A stretch of 64,000 nt of DNA, taken from positions 310,001 through 374,000 of the forward strand of contig JADJBC010000002.1 in the NCBI GenBank assembly GCA_016703945.1, in the 5' to 3' direction. Shown here piece after piece: positions 38,574-45,980 of the stretch (its first letter is position 1; each line of letters starts with the position of its first letter). Below the pieces are notes generated by a model. It was not told the DNA's origin, ran no database searches, and was given only the letters and a program-made list of their open reading frames with translations. This DNA is from Candidatus Aalborgicola danicus (GTDB lineage: Bacteria > Pseudomonadota > Gammaproteobacteria > Burkholderiales > Burkholderiaceae_C). Position numbers and translations under genes: made by a program.

Positions 38574-38897
38574 TCAATTGGATACTTCCTCGCAGATGCG
38601 CGTGGCCAAGCGGGCGAAGTCACTGTCACTACTAACTAAACAAAATCCGTCGACGCTACCGGTGTGCAACACATCCATGGCATCGATGATCAATGCGGAG
38701 TCGGTAGCAATCTTGCCGCTGTTGTAACTTAACTGCTGTATGGGGAAGATGGCCATGGTGTGCAGCACGTCTGTCCAAGTGCGCAGGTTCTGCGTGGTCC
38801 GGTCACCATAGCCGCGCTTGATGGTGGCCGTGCCGTAGCGCGACACCTCGGCCAGCAGCTCCTGGATGACGGATGCCTGCGCGTTATCGGCGTCGGA
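38574..38897 (-). pseudogene. NYN-domain (LabA/DUF88-type) protein, truncated at both ends
   Basis: NYN proteins are PIN-like RNA nucleases. The minus-strand frame reads SDADNAQASVIQELLAEVSR, YGTATIKRGYGD, ATDSALIIDAMDVLHTG and GFCLVSSDSDFARLATRI, which are consecutive parts of the catalytic domain with its conserved Asp residues. The 5' end is lost where a copy of the 60-bp repeat abuts (38903), leaving no start codon, and the 3' end stops early (CEEVSN) before the usual VYGFGE segment. A second fragment of the same gene start lies at about 39809-39930. Confidence 0.75.
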
Positions 38898-38902
38898 TTC
38901 AA

Positions 38903-38966
38903 TTGCTACGCTTTTGGTAGCTACTTAGGCATATTCCACGAGGGCTAGAGGCATATTTCCCACATA
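38903..38966 (+). repeat. Dispersed ~60-bp repeat, copy D (near consensus)
   Basis: The copy begins ttgctacgcttttggtagct, followed by gcatattccacgagggctag and aggcatatttcccaca. It has a perfect GCTAC/GTAGC stem and replaces the 5' end of the NYN gene. It lies 28 nt before the EamA start codon. Confidence 0.75.
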
Positions 38967-38993
38967 GCAAGGTCAGGCGTAAACTGATCTGCA

Positions 38994-39807
38994 ATGGGCT
39001 CCCTACTCAATTTTTCGCTGGTGGCATTGGCCATGCTGGCGTTTGCTGGCAACTCCCTGCTGTGCCGGGTGGCGCTCAAGGGCGGCGCTATCGACGCGGC
39101 CAGTTTCACCAGTGTGCGGTTGTTGTCCGGCGCCATAACCCTGGGCGCCGTGGTGTGGTGGCTGCAGCACAAGCAAGGCGCACAGCCCCAAAGGCCGACG
39201 ACGGCCACGCTGCCCGGCGACGGCTGGTCGGCATTGGCTTTGTTTGTTTATGCAGCCGGGTTTTCGTTTGCCTACTTGAGCATGACGGCTGCCACCGGCG
39301 CGCTGTTGCTGTTTGGCGCGGTGCAGGCCACGATGATTGCTTGGGGGCTGTACCAGGGCGAACGCATGGGCATGTTGCAGCTTGGCGGCTTTGCGCTGGC
39401 GGTAGCGGGGCTCACGGCGCTGATGCTGCCGGGCCTGGCAACCCGGGGTTTGGGGGCTCGGCAGCGCCAACAACCCTACGGCGGTGACGGCTGGCAACTT
39501 TGTACGCACCGTCCCTATGGCGCTGGTGCTCAGTGCGGTGGCGCTGCCGCAGCTGCACTTGAGCAGCAGCGGCGTGCTGTACGCAGTGGCCTCTGGCGCG
39601 CCGACATCGGGTGTGGGCTACGCCGTGTGGTACCGCGTGCTGCCCACACTGCAGGCCACGCACGCGGCCACGGTGCAGCTCAGCGTGCCGGTCATCGCGG
39701 CATTGGGTGGCATCGTGTTGTTGGGCGAAGCCGCCACCTGGCCCATGGCGCTGTCGGCATGCGCCATCATGGGCGGCATTGGGCTGGTGATTTGGAACAA
39801 GGCTTGA
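38994..39807 (+). pseudogene. EamA/DMT-family transporter with internal deletion
   Basis: The first frame (from ATG 38994) encodes five to six helices of a drug/metabolite transporter (ALAMLAFAGNSLLCRVALKG, FAYLSMTAATGALLLFGAVQ) up to LMLPGLAT. From about 39445 the homologous sequence continues in another frame (GLGSANNPTAVTAGNFVRTV ... GVGYAVWYRVLPTL) to the stop at 39807. The helix normally found between these parts is missing, so this is a deletion of several tens of bases that also shifts the frame, not a single-base error. The original frame runs on to 39824 with no similarity. Confidence 0.8.
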
Positions 39808-39808
39808 T

Positions 39809-39930
39809 GGCGGCAGCGCCGTAGCGCAACACCTCGGCCAGCAGCTCCTGGAAGACGGATGCCTGCGGGTTGTCGGTGTCAATGAGGACGGCGAGCTGCG
39901 GCGCTATAGTGGTGCCCTGTTCGTTCACCA
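39809..39930 (-). pseudogene. NYN-domain gene, 5' fragment
   Basis: On the minus strand the frame reads VNEQGTTIAPQLAVLIDTDN, PQASVFQELLAEVLRYGAAA, the expected start of a NYN domain. About 65 nt (39818-39883) repeat 38832-38897 almost exactly. The frame then runs into the end of the EamA gene with no NYN continuation. It looks like the 5' piece left after the gene was duplicated or split. Confidence 0.65.
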
Positions 39931-39946
39931 GCCTAATGGAGCCGCC

Positions 39947-40177
39947 ATGACCATAACCGCCGAAGCCCTAAGCGCCGAAGCCGTCAAGTTGCCCCCCGAG
40001 GAGCGCATGGAGGTGGTGGAGCGCATTCTGGACAGCCTGGACGAACCCGATGCCGCGCTGGACGCGCTTTGGGCCAAGGAGGCAGATGATCGGTTGGCAG
40101 CGTATCGGCGCGGTGAGGTGAAAGCCGTGGCTTTGTCCGAAGTGATTGCCAAGTACCAAGTCTCCAAGCCAGCATGA
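39947..40177 (+). CDS. Addiction-module antitoxin (TIGR02574-like)
   Basis: A 76-residue acidic protein of the putative addiction-module component family. The pattern EALSAEAVKLPPEERMEVVE and ERILDSLDEPDAALDALWAKEADDR (in parts: RILDSLDEPDA, LWAKEADDRLAAYRRGE) is characteristic. It overlaps the downstream toxin by 4 nt (ATGA). Antitoxins of this type neutralise RelE/ParE toxins and usually repress their own promoter. Confidence 0.88.
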   Translation: MTITAEALSAEAVKLPPEERMEVVERILDSLDEPDAALDALWAKEADDRLAAYRRGEVKAVALSEVIAKYQVSKPA

Positions 40178-40461
40178 TCATTCGCTTGCTGAAGCCTGCG
40201 CAGGCAGAGCTTGACGAAGCAGTGGCGTGGTATGCCGACCAAGCGCCCGGTTTGGGCGACGCGTTTTTGCTGGAAACGCTCAAGGCCATCAAACTAATTG
40301 AACAATTTCCACGGGCGTGGCACCCACTCACGCCGCAAATCCGCCGATGCCGATTGCGGCGCTTTCCATACAGTGTGGTGTACACAGTGGATGGGGATGA
40401 TTTGCTGGTGCTGGCGATTGCACACCAGCATCGCAAGCTAGCTATTGGCGCAGCAGGATGA
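40174..40461 (+). CDS. RelE/ParE-family toxin
   Basis: A 95-residue toxin partner. Family features: LKPAQAELDEAVAWYADQ at the N-terminus, PRAWHPLTPQIRRCRLRRFPY, then SVVYTVDGDDLLVLAIAHQ and a basic C-terminus (HRKLA). Members inhibit gyrase (ParE) or cut mRNA (RelE); this sequence looks more ParE-like. The 4-nt overlap with the antitoxin supports co-translation. It appears intact. Confidence 0.9.
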   Translation: MIIRLLKPAQAELDEAVAWYADQAPGLGDAFLLETLKAIKLIEQFPRAWHPLTPQIRRCRLRRFPYSVVYTVDGDDLLVLAIAHQHRKLAIGAAG

Positions 40462-40497
40462 ACTAGGGGTTGGATTCGCTATTTTTTTCTTCACCCC

Positions 40498-40809
40498 ATG
40501 CACCCCGCCATCGCCCAACACCGCTCCGGCATTTCTGCCATCTGCCAACGGTACCGCATTCGCCGGTTGGAGGTGTTTGGCTCCGCCGCTCGGGCAGACG
40601 ACTTTGACCCCGAGAGCAGCGACGCGGACTTTCTGGTGGAGTTCGCGCCAGATGTGCAGCCCGGTCTGGACACGTTCTTTGACGCCAAAGCGGCATTGGA
40701 AGCCCTGCTAGGGTGTGGCGTGGACTTGGTGGAATTCGGTGCCGTGCGCAACCCTTATGTGCTGGCCAGCATCAACCGCAACCGCGAAACGATCTATGCA
40801 GCAGCGTGA
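40498..40809 (+). CDS. MNT-type nucleotidyltransferase (orphan antitoxin-like)
   Basis: A 103-residue minimal nucleotidyltransferase. The motif VFGSAARADDF followed by SDADFLVEF gives the GSX10DXD catalytic pattern. In HEPN/MNT (HepT/MntA) modules such proteins inactivate the HEPN RNase by AMPylation. The HEPN partner normally lies next to it; here the following gene is on the other strand and unrelated, so the partner has been lost or is elsewhere. It begins 36 nt after the ParE toxin. Confidence 0.87.
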   Translation: MHPAIAQHRSGISAICQRYRIRRLEVFGSAARADDFDPESSDADFLVEFAPDVQPGLDTFFDAKAALEALLGCGVDLVEFGAVRNPYVLASINRNRETIYAAA

Positions 40810-40852
40810 CCCGCGCCATTGATTGAGGTGCAGCCTTGCTCGGCGAGTTGAT

Positions 40853-41371
40853 TCAGCTTAGCAATTGCAATTTGCTCTGAGTCATGTCCCAAGAAGAGCA
40901 CCAGCCGAGCCTGCGTTGCGGCATGTTGTTGGTACCCATGATGATGCGCGTGAGATCGCACCGATCCAACCCGCCGTCGCACTCAATCATCCATTGGTAC
41001 CGCTGCGCCAAGTCGTTGAGCGAACCCAGGTCCGGGCGGCTATCGGTTCTTGCAAACAGACCGTCGTGGTAATGCACCATCGCCCGCTCGATGGCATCCT
41101 CGCTCATTCCGCGCATCTGAAGAAGCTGAGTCAGCCCCGCAAGCATCATGGTGGGGAGCGTTTCGGTCGTTACGGGCGTCTTGCCCTGCAACAAGATGAA
41201 GGAAAGCAAGGTCGTCTCGCTCATGAAAACGTGTGCCTTGCGCCGCCCCACATCGAACCGGTTGACGTACCAGTTGCCCAATTGGGCCGAGGTGGGCTCT
41301 GCGTCAGCCAGAAGTGTCTTGGGCAAGCCCAGGGCTTTTTGAACGATGCCGGTGCATTTCAAGTAGAGCAT
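40853..41371 (-). CDS. Hypothetical protein, DUF6933-like
   Basis: A 172-residue protein. The N-terminal half (MLYLKCTGIVQKALGL, LGNWYVNRFDVGRRKAHVFM, SETTLLSFILL) matches the DUF6933 pattern, in which a short beta-strand core is followed by LG-WY and SE-TL motifs. The C-terminal half (LDRCDLTRIIMGTNNMPQRR) recalls sequences often found after that domain. No function is known. It stands alone between the MNT gene and repeat copy E. Confidence 0.7.
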   Translation of the reverse strand: MLYLKCTGIVQKALGLPKTLLADAEPTSAQLGNWYVNRFDVGRRKAHVFMSETTLLSFILLQGKTPVTTETLPTMMLAGLTQLLQMRGMSEDAIERAMVHYHDGLFARTDSRPDLGSLNDLAQRYQWMIECDGGLDRCDLTRIIMGTNNMPQRRLGWCSSWDMTQSKLQLLS

Positions 41372-41469
41372 CGCGCTATTGTCGATCAGGTGGGTGATTG
41401 CACCGCCTATTCCCTACGACCTCGCCGGATGAAGCAATGTGAGTTCCACTAGACGAAATCCAAGTGTAT

Positions 41470-41530
41470 CGCTATGCTTTTGGTAGCTGCTTATGACCAT
41501 TCCACGAGGGCGAGGGGCCGGTTTAATGCA
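41470..41530 (+). repeat. Dispersed ~60-bp repeat, copy E
   Basis: The copy runs gctatgcttttggtagctgc, then accattccacgagggcgagg and ggccggtttaatgcaca. It lies in the intergenic space between two convergent-divergent minus-strand genes, about 100 nt upstream of the DUF6933-like gene. Confidence 0.72.
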
Positions 41531-41542
41531 CAACAATCAATC

Positions 41543-42088
41543 TCAGCGCGCCGCAATAATCGGCTGGTGCTCCAGGCGCTGCACGGTGCGCTCGATAAAT
41601 AGATTCGTAATGTCATCCAGGCGATGCTTGACCACGGCCTGCACGGCGTTGCGGGCAATCAGATCGGGCAGCAGGCTCAGGCGCACCGGTTTGGGGATGG
41701 CGGCGGTAATACCCACGTCATAGGTCACTGCCGTGCGGCCATCGTGGTCTTGCAGCGCCATCGTGCTGGTGTATTGCCCCTGCCCGGTTAGTGACCGCAG
41801 TGTGGCATGCGCCGCCACGGCGGGGCAGCCTTGCAAGGGTGATACGGCCAGCAGGTGGCGGTCCGTGTCCAGCCTGACTTGCACGTCGCTCAACAAATCC
41901 ACCTGGTAGACCCCGGCAATGACCGCGCTGTAAGCGATGCGGTACTGGTTCGGCCCCCATACGGTGACCACTTTCAGTGCCGGCAGGTCTTCCAGCACGC
42001 GGTCAAATTCGCGCAGGTGCTGTTCCACGCGGGCCAGGTCACAGCCGATCTCAAAATTTCGATGGCTTGAAACGGATATCTGCAACAT
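41543..42088 (-). CDS. Hypothetical protein, SRPBCC-like
   Basis: A 181-residue protein. The sequence suggests a START/SRPBCC ligand-binding fold: alternating strands (VVTVWGPNQYRIAYSAVI, VYQVDLLSDVQVRLD, QYTSTMALQDHDGRTAVTYD) closed by a long C-terminal amphipathic helix (DLIARNAVQAVVKHRLDDI). It recalls DUF1997-type proteins but the match is not certain. It lies between repeat copies E and F. Function unknown. Confidence 0.65.
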   Translation of the reverse strand: MLQISVSSHRNFEIGCDLARVEQHLREFDRVLEDLPALKVVTVWGPNQYRIAYSAVIAGVYQVDLLSDVQVRLDTDRHLLAVSPLQGCPAVAAHATLRSLTGQGQYTSTMALQDHDGRTAVTYDVGITAAIPKPVRLSLLPDLIARNAVQAVVKHRLDDITNLFIERTVQRLEHQPIIAAR

Positions 42089-42148
42089 GGGGAAAAGGGG
42101 CCAGGCACGAATTATTCAACAGAACGTATTGGCACTTCACATCTGGTT

Positions 42149-42207
42149 TGCTACGCTTTTACTAGCTACTCGTGCATATTCCACGTGGGCTGGATGCCAA
42201 TTTCTCT
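42149..42207 (+). repeat. Dispersed ~60-bp repeat, copy F
   Basis: The copy starts ttgctacgcttttactagct, then gtgcatattccacgtgggct and ggatgccaatttctc. It lies upstream of the SRPBCC-like gene in the minus-strand sense. Confidence 0.7.
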
Positions 42208-42296
42208 ATATATTTTCGAATCACACCGCCAAGTGGCCTAGGCGCAACACGTACCGACAAGGAGACGGTCAATGCACTCCCCCGCATGCAGCAAAA

Positions 42297-42818
42297 CTAG
42301 CGTGCAAAGGCGCGCGCATAAAGCACCCGCAGCAGTACCACTGCCAGGCCTGCAATGATCAGCAGGTCGCCCACGCTGCCCAGGAAGCCAATCCCCCAGC
42401 CGCGAAAGCGCGACAGCAGCCACACCCCAAACGCACAGGCCAGCAAGAACAGCCCGACGTCCCTGAGCGTTTTGACCGACCCCAGTTCGCTCAACGGAAA
42501 CACCCAGCGGATGCCGATGAGGCTTGCCGCCAGGCACAACAACGGCGACGCCAGCAGCAGGACGTGGGCGTCGAACAGGCTCTTGTCGAATGCGGCGTGG
42601 GCGATGGCGGTGGCCATCACGACGACGACCAACCACAGCACGGCACCGCCAACCACGATGCTGGCAATGGCGCGTCCGTCGCGCGCACTGGCCCCTGCCT
42701 TGCCGATGCGTGCCAGCAATGCTCCCCCAACCGCCCAGGCCAGAGAAATCAGAAGGATGACCAGCGCGTGGACCTCCGCAGTGCGGTAAAGGCTGACAAG
42801 CAGATCACGCAGGGACAT
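42297..42818 (-). CDS. Integral membrane protein, unknown
   Basis: A 173-residue protein with five or six membrane helices (LVILLISLAWAVGGALLA, IASIVVGGAVLWLVVVV, LFLLACAFGVWLLS, LLIIAGLAVVLLRVLYA). A helix near residue 100 is followed by the soluble SELGSVKTLRDVG. I do not recognise a family. It ends close to the minus-strand repeat region and diverges from the KTSC gene, with a 170-nt gap that shows no other gene. Confidence 0.7.
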   Translation of the reverse strand: MSLRDLLVSLYRTAEVHALVILLISLAWAVGGALLARIGKAGASARDGRAIASIVVGGAVLWLVVVVMATAIAHAAFDKSLFDAHVLLLASPLLCLAASLIGIRWVFPLSELGSVKTLRDVGLFLLACAFGVWLLSRFRGWGIGFLGSVGDLLIIAGLAVVLLRVLYARAFAR

Positions 42819-42988
42819 GGGGACAAGCTACTTTTGCAGGGGAAGGAAAGTCTATTCTAGGCAAGGGCCGCAACTTACTCCCCGCTGGCCCGGACTCTGC
42901 CTCGCGCGCCACCGATCGCTCCGGATGCCGGCTTGTAAAATTGCGTCCTTAGCCCGTCCAAGGGCAAGAAGAGAAGGGAGGAACGACC

Positions 42989-43261
42989 ATGCTCAGCAAA
43001 ACCTTCACCAGCGGGCGCATCCGCCGGGGCGACTACAACCCCGAGTCGCAGCAACTCGACCTGCATTGGGACAACAAAAGCGTGCTGGCCTACAAACAGG
43101 TGCCGCAAGAGGTGTTTCGCCGGCTGTGCAGCGCGCCCAACCCGGCCACCTACTGGGAAGACCGCATTGCCGAGGAATACCCCAAGGGCGTGCCCATGAC
43201 TTCGTCCGCCGTTCCCACGGGCACCAAATCGCTGGATGACCTGTTTGGACCTGGCGCCTGA
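42989..43261 (+). CDS. KTSC-domain protein
   Basis: A 90-residue protein consisting of one KTSC domain, named for the C-terminal extension of some lysyl-tRNA synthetases. The pattern YNPESQQLDLHWDNKSVLAY, QVPQEVFRRLCSAPNPATYW and EDRIAEEYP is characteristic. KTSC proteins are thought to bind nucleic acid, without firm evidence. The start is well supported by GGGAGGAACGACC upstream of ATG 42989. It is followed after 15 nt by a GIY-YIG gene, forming a likely two-gene operon. Confidence 0.82.
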   Translation: MLSKTFTSGRIRRGDYNPESQQLDLHWDNKSVLAYKQVPQEVFRRLCSAPNPATYWEDRIAEEYPKGVPMTSSAVPTGTKSLDDLFGPGA

Positions 43262-43276
43262 ACCAGCAAGGCGACC

Positions 43277-43687
43277 ATGCCCCGGCGCAAGCACCACCAC
43301 GTCTACGTGATCGAACTCTCCAAAGACGTGCTTCTGGAGCCGCGCTTTCGCAAGAACAACCCCCAGTACATCGATGGCAAGCCCTGCGTGTACGTGGGCA
43401 TGACGGGGCTGGACCCCGATGTGCGTTTTGACAAACACAAGGCCGGCATCCAGGCCAACCGCTTTGCGCAGCAATACGGCCTGCGCCTGCTGCCAGACCT
43501 GTACGAGGGCTTCAACCCCATGGGCTACCAAGATGCCGTGGACAAGGAGATTGAGGTGGGCATCGATCTGCGCTCAGCAGGTTTTGGGTGTCTGGCAGGC
43601 CTGACGCTTCAAGACCTTGATTTGCTACGCTTTTTGGTAGCTGCCTACGCAAATTCTGCGAGGGCTGGCAGCCTGTTTTGCACATAG
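43277..43687 (+). CDS. GIY-YIG nuclease-like protein, probable 3' frameshift
   Basis: The N-terminal 110 residues match a compact GIY-YIG-like domain: HHVYVIEL, then the second tyrosine motif CVYVGMTGLDPDVRFDKHKA, and a conserved glutamate in KEIEVGIDLRSAGFG. The expected family ending GVWQA plus stop is present one frame over: removing one G from GGG at 43586-43588 gives GFGVWQA and TGA at 43602-43604. As written, the frame instead continues for 28 residues through a copy of the 60-bp repeat (LLRFLVAAYANSARAGSLFC). The natural gene is thus probably 43277-43604. Confidence 0.75.
   Translation: MPRRKHHHVYVIELSKDVLLEPRFRKNNPQYIDGKPCVYVGMTGLDPDVRFDKHKAGIQANRFAQQYGLRLLPDLYEGFNPMGYQDAVDKEIEVGIDLRSAGFGCLAGLTLQDLDLLRFLVAAYANSARAGSLFCT
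43621..43686 (+). repeat. Dispersed ~60-bp repeat, copy G
   Basis: The copy begins tttgctacgctttttggtag, followed by gcaaattctgcgagggctgg and cagcctgttttgcaca. It lies just after the natural stop of the GIY-YIG gene and, because of the frameshift, encodes its apparent C-terminus. Confidence 0.72.
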
Positions 43688-43870
43688 CCACTCGATGCCA
43701 GACAGTACAACTTGAATCTGGCGCCCATCCGAAGCCCTGTCTCTGCACCGCATCCGCATCCGCGAGATTGCGCCAAGCCACCGCTTCACCGGTGTGCAGG
43801 TGTTACGCTACGAGCCGGTAACGGAGCGCTCGTTGCATGGGTGCCCCATTTTTTAAAAACAACGAGGAGT
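43688..43870 (+). other. Intergenic stretch with a short coding-like relic
   Basis: About 43730-43852 stays open in one frame (ALSLHRIRIREIAPSHRFTG, then VQVLRYEPVTERSLHG) and ends in TAA, but it has no start and follows an in-frame stop. It reads like the tail of a lost gene whose family I cannot name. The downstream part carries the ribosome-binding site GAGGAG of the serine hydrolase. Confidence 0.35.
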
Positions 43871-45085
43871 ATGGTTGTGGCTTTCAAAAAAGTGGTGCTT
43901 GGCACCGTAGTGGTCTTGGGTGTTGCCGCTGTGGGCGGCTGGTTCAGCCTGGACAAGGAGACCCGCGGGCTCCTGGCCACGGTGCCGACCAACCGCGATT
44001 TGTTGTTCTGGACCGAGCCGCAGCGCGATGCGGCATTCCGCGCGCTGGACCGCCTGCCCATACTGGCCAAGGCAAATGTGGTGCCCGCCAGCGGCACGCC
44101 CTCGGCCCTGCCCACGGGGCCAGCGCTGAAACTGGCGAGCGATGTCGATGCCTATATGGCGGGTCAGCGCAGTGCCGCGTTGCTGGTGGTGCATGACGGC
44201 AAGTTGCGTCTGGAGCGTTATGGCCTGGGCTTTGATGGTAATGGGCGCTGGACCAGTTTTTCAGTGGCCAAGTCGTTCACCTCCACGCTGGTGGGTGCGG
44301 CAGTGAAAGACGGTTTCATCAAGAGCCTGGACGACAAGGTCAGCCTCTACATTCCAGACCTCAAAGGCTCTGCCTACGATGATGTGAGCGTGCGCCAGTT
44401 GCTCACCATGACTTCTGGGGTCAAGTGGAATGAAGACTATGCGGACCCCAACTCCGATGTGGCCAAGTTCAACAACCACAAGCCCGAAGACGGCGTGGAA
44501 GCATTGGTGAGCTATATGCGCAAACTGCCCCGTGATGTGCCGGCTGGCACCCGCTGGCTGTACAGCACCGGTGAAACCAATTTGGTCGGCACGCTGGTGC
44601 AACAAGCCACCAAGAAGCCACTGGCGACCTATCTGGCAGAGAAAGTGTGGGGGCCCGCGGCGATGGAGCAGCAGGCGACCTGGATCCTGAGCAAAACTGG
44701 CAAGGAGATTGGTGGCTGCTGCGTACAGGCTGCGCCGCGCGACTACGCCCGCATGGGGCTGTTCATCCTGAATGGCGCCATGGTGAACGGCAAGAGCATC
44801 GTGCCCGACGGCTGGTGGGCAGAAGCCACCACCAAGCGCGCCGACATCAACCGGCCAGAGCGCGGCTATGGCTACCAGTGGTGGACCTATGACGACGGCA
44901 GCTATGCAGCCCGCGGCATTTTTGGCCAGGGGATCTTCATCGACCCCAAGCGCAAGCTGGTGATCGTGTCCAACGCCAACTGGGCCGGCGGCGCGCGAGA
45001 CAAGGTCGCCACTGCAGCGCGCGACGCCTTCTACCGCGAGGTGCAAAAGGCCATCGATGACGAGGGAGTGGCGCTGGCCAAATGA
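43871..45085 (+). CDS. Serine hydrolase, class C beta-lactamase-related
   Basis: A protein of about 404 residues with an N-terminal membrane anchor or signal (VVLGTVVVLGVAAVGGWF) and a penicillin-binding-protein-like domain. The nucleophile motif SxxK is TSFSVAKSFTSTL and the second motif YxN-type is LYSTGETNLVG. The family includes 6-aminohexanoate dimer hydrolases, esterases and penicillin-recognising enzymes; substrate unknown. GAGGAG at 43863-43868 is too close to ATG 43871 but well spaced for GTG 43877, so the start may be two codons later. The longer open frame upstream crosses the relic and is not credible. Confidence 0.87.
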   Translation: MVVAFKKVVLGTVVVLGVAAVGGWFSLDKETRGLLATVPTNRDLLFWTEPQRDAAFRALDRLPILAKANVVPASGTPSALPTGPALKLASDVDAYMAGQRSAALLVVHDGKLRLERYGLGFDGNGRWTSFSVAKSFTSTLVGAAVKDGFIKSLDDKVSLYIPDLKGSAYDDVSVRQLLTMTSGVKWNEDYADPNSDVAKFNNHKPEDGVEALVSYMRKLPRDVPAGTRWLYSTGETNLVGTLVQQATKKPLATYLAEKVWGPAAMEQQATWILSKTGKEIGGCCVQAAPRDYARMGLFILNGAMVNGKSIVPDGWWAEATTKRADINRPERGYGYQWWTYDDGSYAARGIFGQGIFIDPKRKLVIVSNANWAGGARDKVATAARDAFYREVQKAIDDEGVALAK

Positions 45086-45149
45086 ATGAATGGAAAATCC
45101 GGCCGAAGATCCAGTGCGTTGCAGGGATCAGACACCGCTAAACTTGCGC

Positions 45150-45800
45150 ATGCTCCAGCCCAGGCCATCGACCAACACCCCATTCGTCATCGGCGTCGCA
45201 GGCGGCAGCGGCAGCGGCAAGTCAACCGTCACGCGTGAGGTGCTGGCCTCCATCGGGCCGGAAATGGCTGCGGTGGTGATGCAGGACGATTACTACCGCG
45301 ACCAATCCCACATGTCGCTGGACGACAGGCGCAAGACGAATTACGACCATCCGCAGGCCTTTGATTGGCCGCTGATGATGCAGCAGGTTCAGGCGCTGTG
45401 CCGTGGCGAGCCGATTGAAATGCCGGTGTACGACTTTACGCTGCACAACCGTTCCAGCAAGACCATCACGGTCAAGCCCGCACCAGTGATCGTGATTGAA
45501 GGCCTGTTCGCACTGTTTGACGCCGAGTTGCGCAAGCTGATGTCACTCAAGGTCTTTGTCGACACTGCAGCGGATGTGCGCTTTATCCGCCGCCTGCAGC
45601 GCGACATTTCCGAACGCGGGCGCAGCACCGAGAGTGTGATCAAGCAATACCTGGAAACGGTGCGCCCCATGCACAAGCAGTTCATCGAACCCACCAAGCG
45701 CCACGCCGATGTGATCTTGCCGCACGGGGCCAACGCTCCGGCGGTGGACATCATCACCACCAAGGTCGTCAGCCTGATTCGCGATCTGGATCGTGCCTGA
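45150..45800 (+). CDS. udk: Uridine kinase
   Basis: Phosphorylates uridine and cytidine in pyrimidine salvage. The P-loop is GVAGGSGSGKSTVTREVL, followed by MQDDYYRDQSHMSLDDR, NYDHPQAFDWPLM, IVIEGLFALFD and FIRRLQRDISERGR, all typical. From ATG 45150 it is 216 residues, the usual size; the frame is open upstream to 45090 with extra residues of unlikely composition. No clear ribosome-binding site distinguishes the two. Confidence 0.92.
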   Translation: MLQPRPSTNTPFVIGVAGGSGSGKSTVTREVLASIGPEMAAVVMQDDYYRDQSHMSLDDRRKTNYDHPQAFDWPLMMQQVQALCRGEPIEMPVYDFTLHNRSSKTITVKPAPVIVIEGLFALFDAELRKLMSLKVFVDTAADVRFIRRLQRDISERGRSTESVIKQYLETVRPMHKQFIEPTKRHADVILPHGANAPAVDIITTKVVSLIRDLDRA

Positions 45801-45970
45801 CGGCCAACCCTGCGTGTCTGTGGGCATGGCAGGCCCGAGTGCGCCAGCGTATTGCGGCCGCTCCCCACCCCGACCTGCGTGAAACGACCCGGGTGAAGGT
45901 CGTGCTCCAGTTGCTGCAGGCAGAGTTGGAAAAGGCCATGCAGGAGCACGCAGTGCCAGGGCTGGTGTAA
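45801..45970 (+). other. Coding-like relic downstream of udk
   Basis: An open stretch ends at TAA 45970 and reads LWAWQARVRQRIAAAPHPDL and TTRVKVVLQLLQAELEKAM, with no ATG start (GTG 45839 is possible, about 43 residues). Its first 30 nt, in a different frame, resemble the GIY-YIG gene at 43379-43408 (DGQPCVSVGM against DGKPCVYVGM). It may be a decayed duplicate joined to another gene tail. Confidence 0.3.
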
Positions 45971-45980
45971 AACCTGGGCT

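Noticed and set aside
42275..42358. 27-codon ORF with a good ribosome-binding site (AAGGAGACGG)
   Set aside because: It runs antisense into the membrane-protein gene at 42297-42818 and has no recognisable features.
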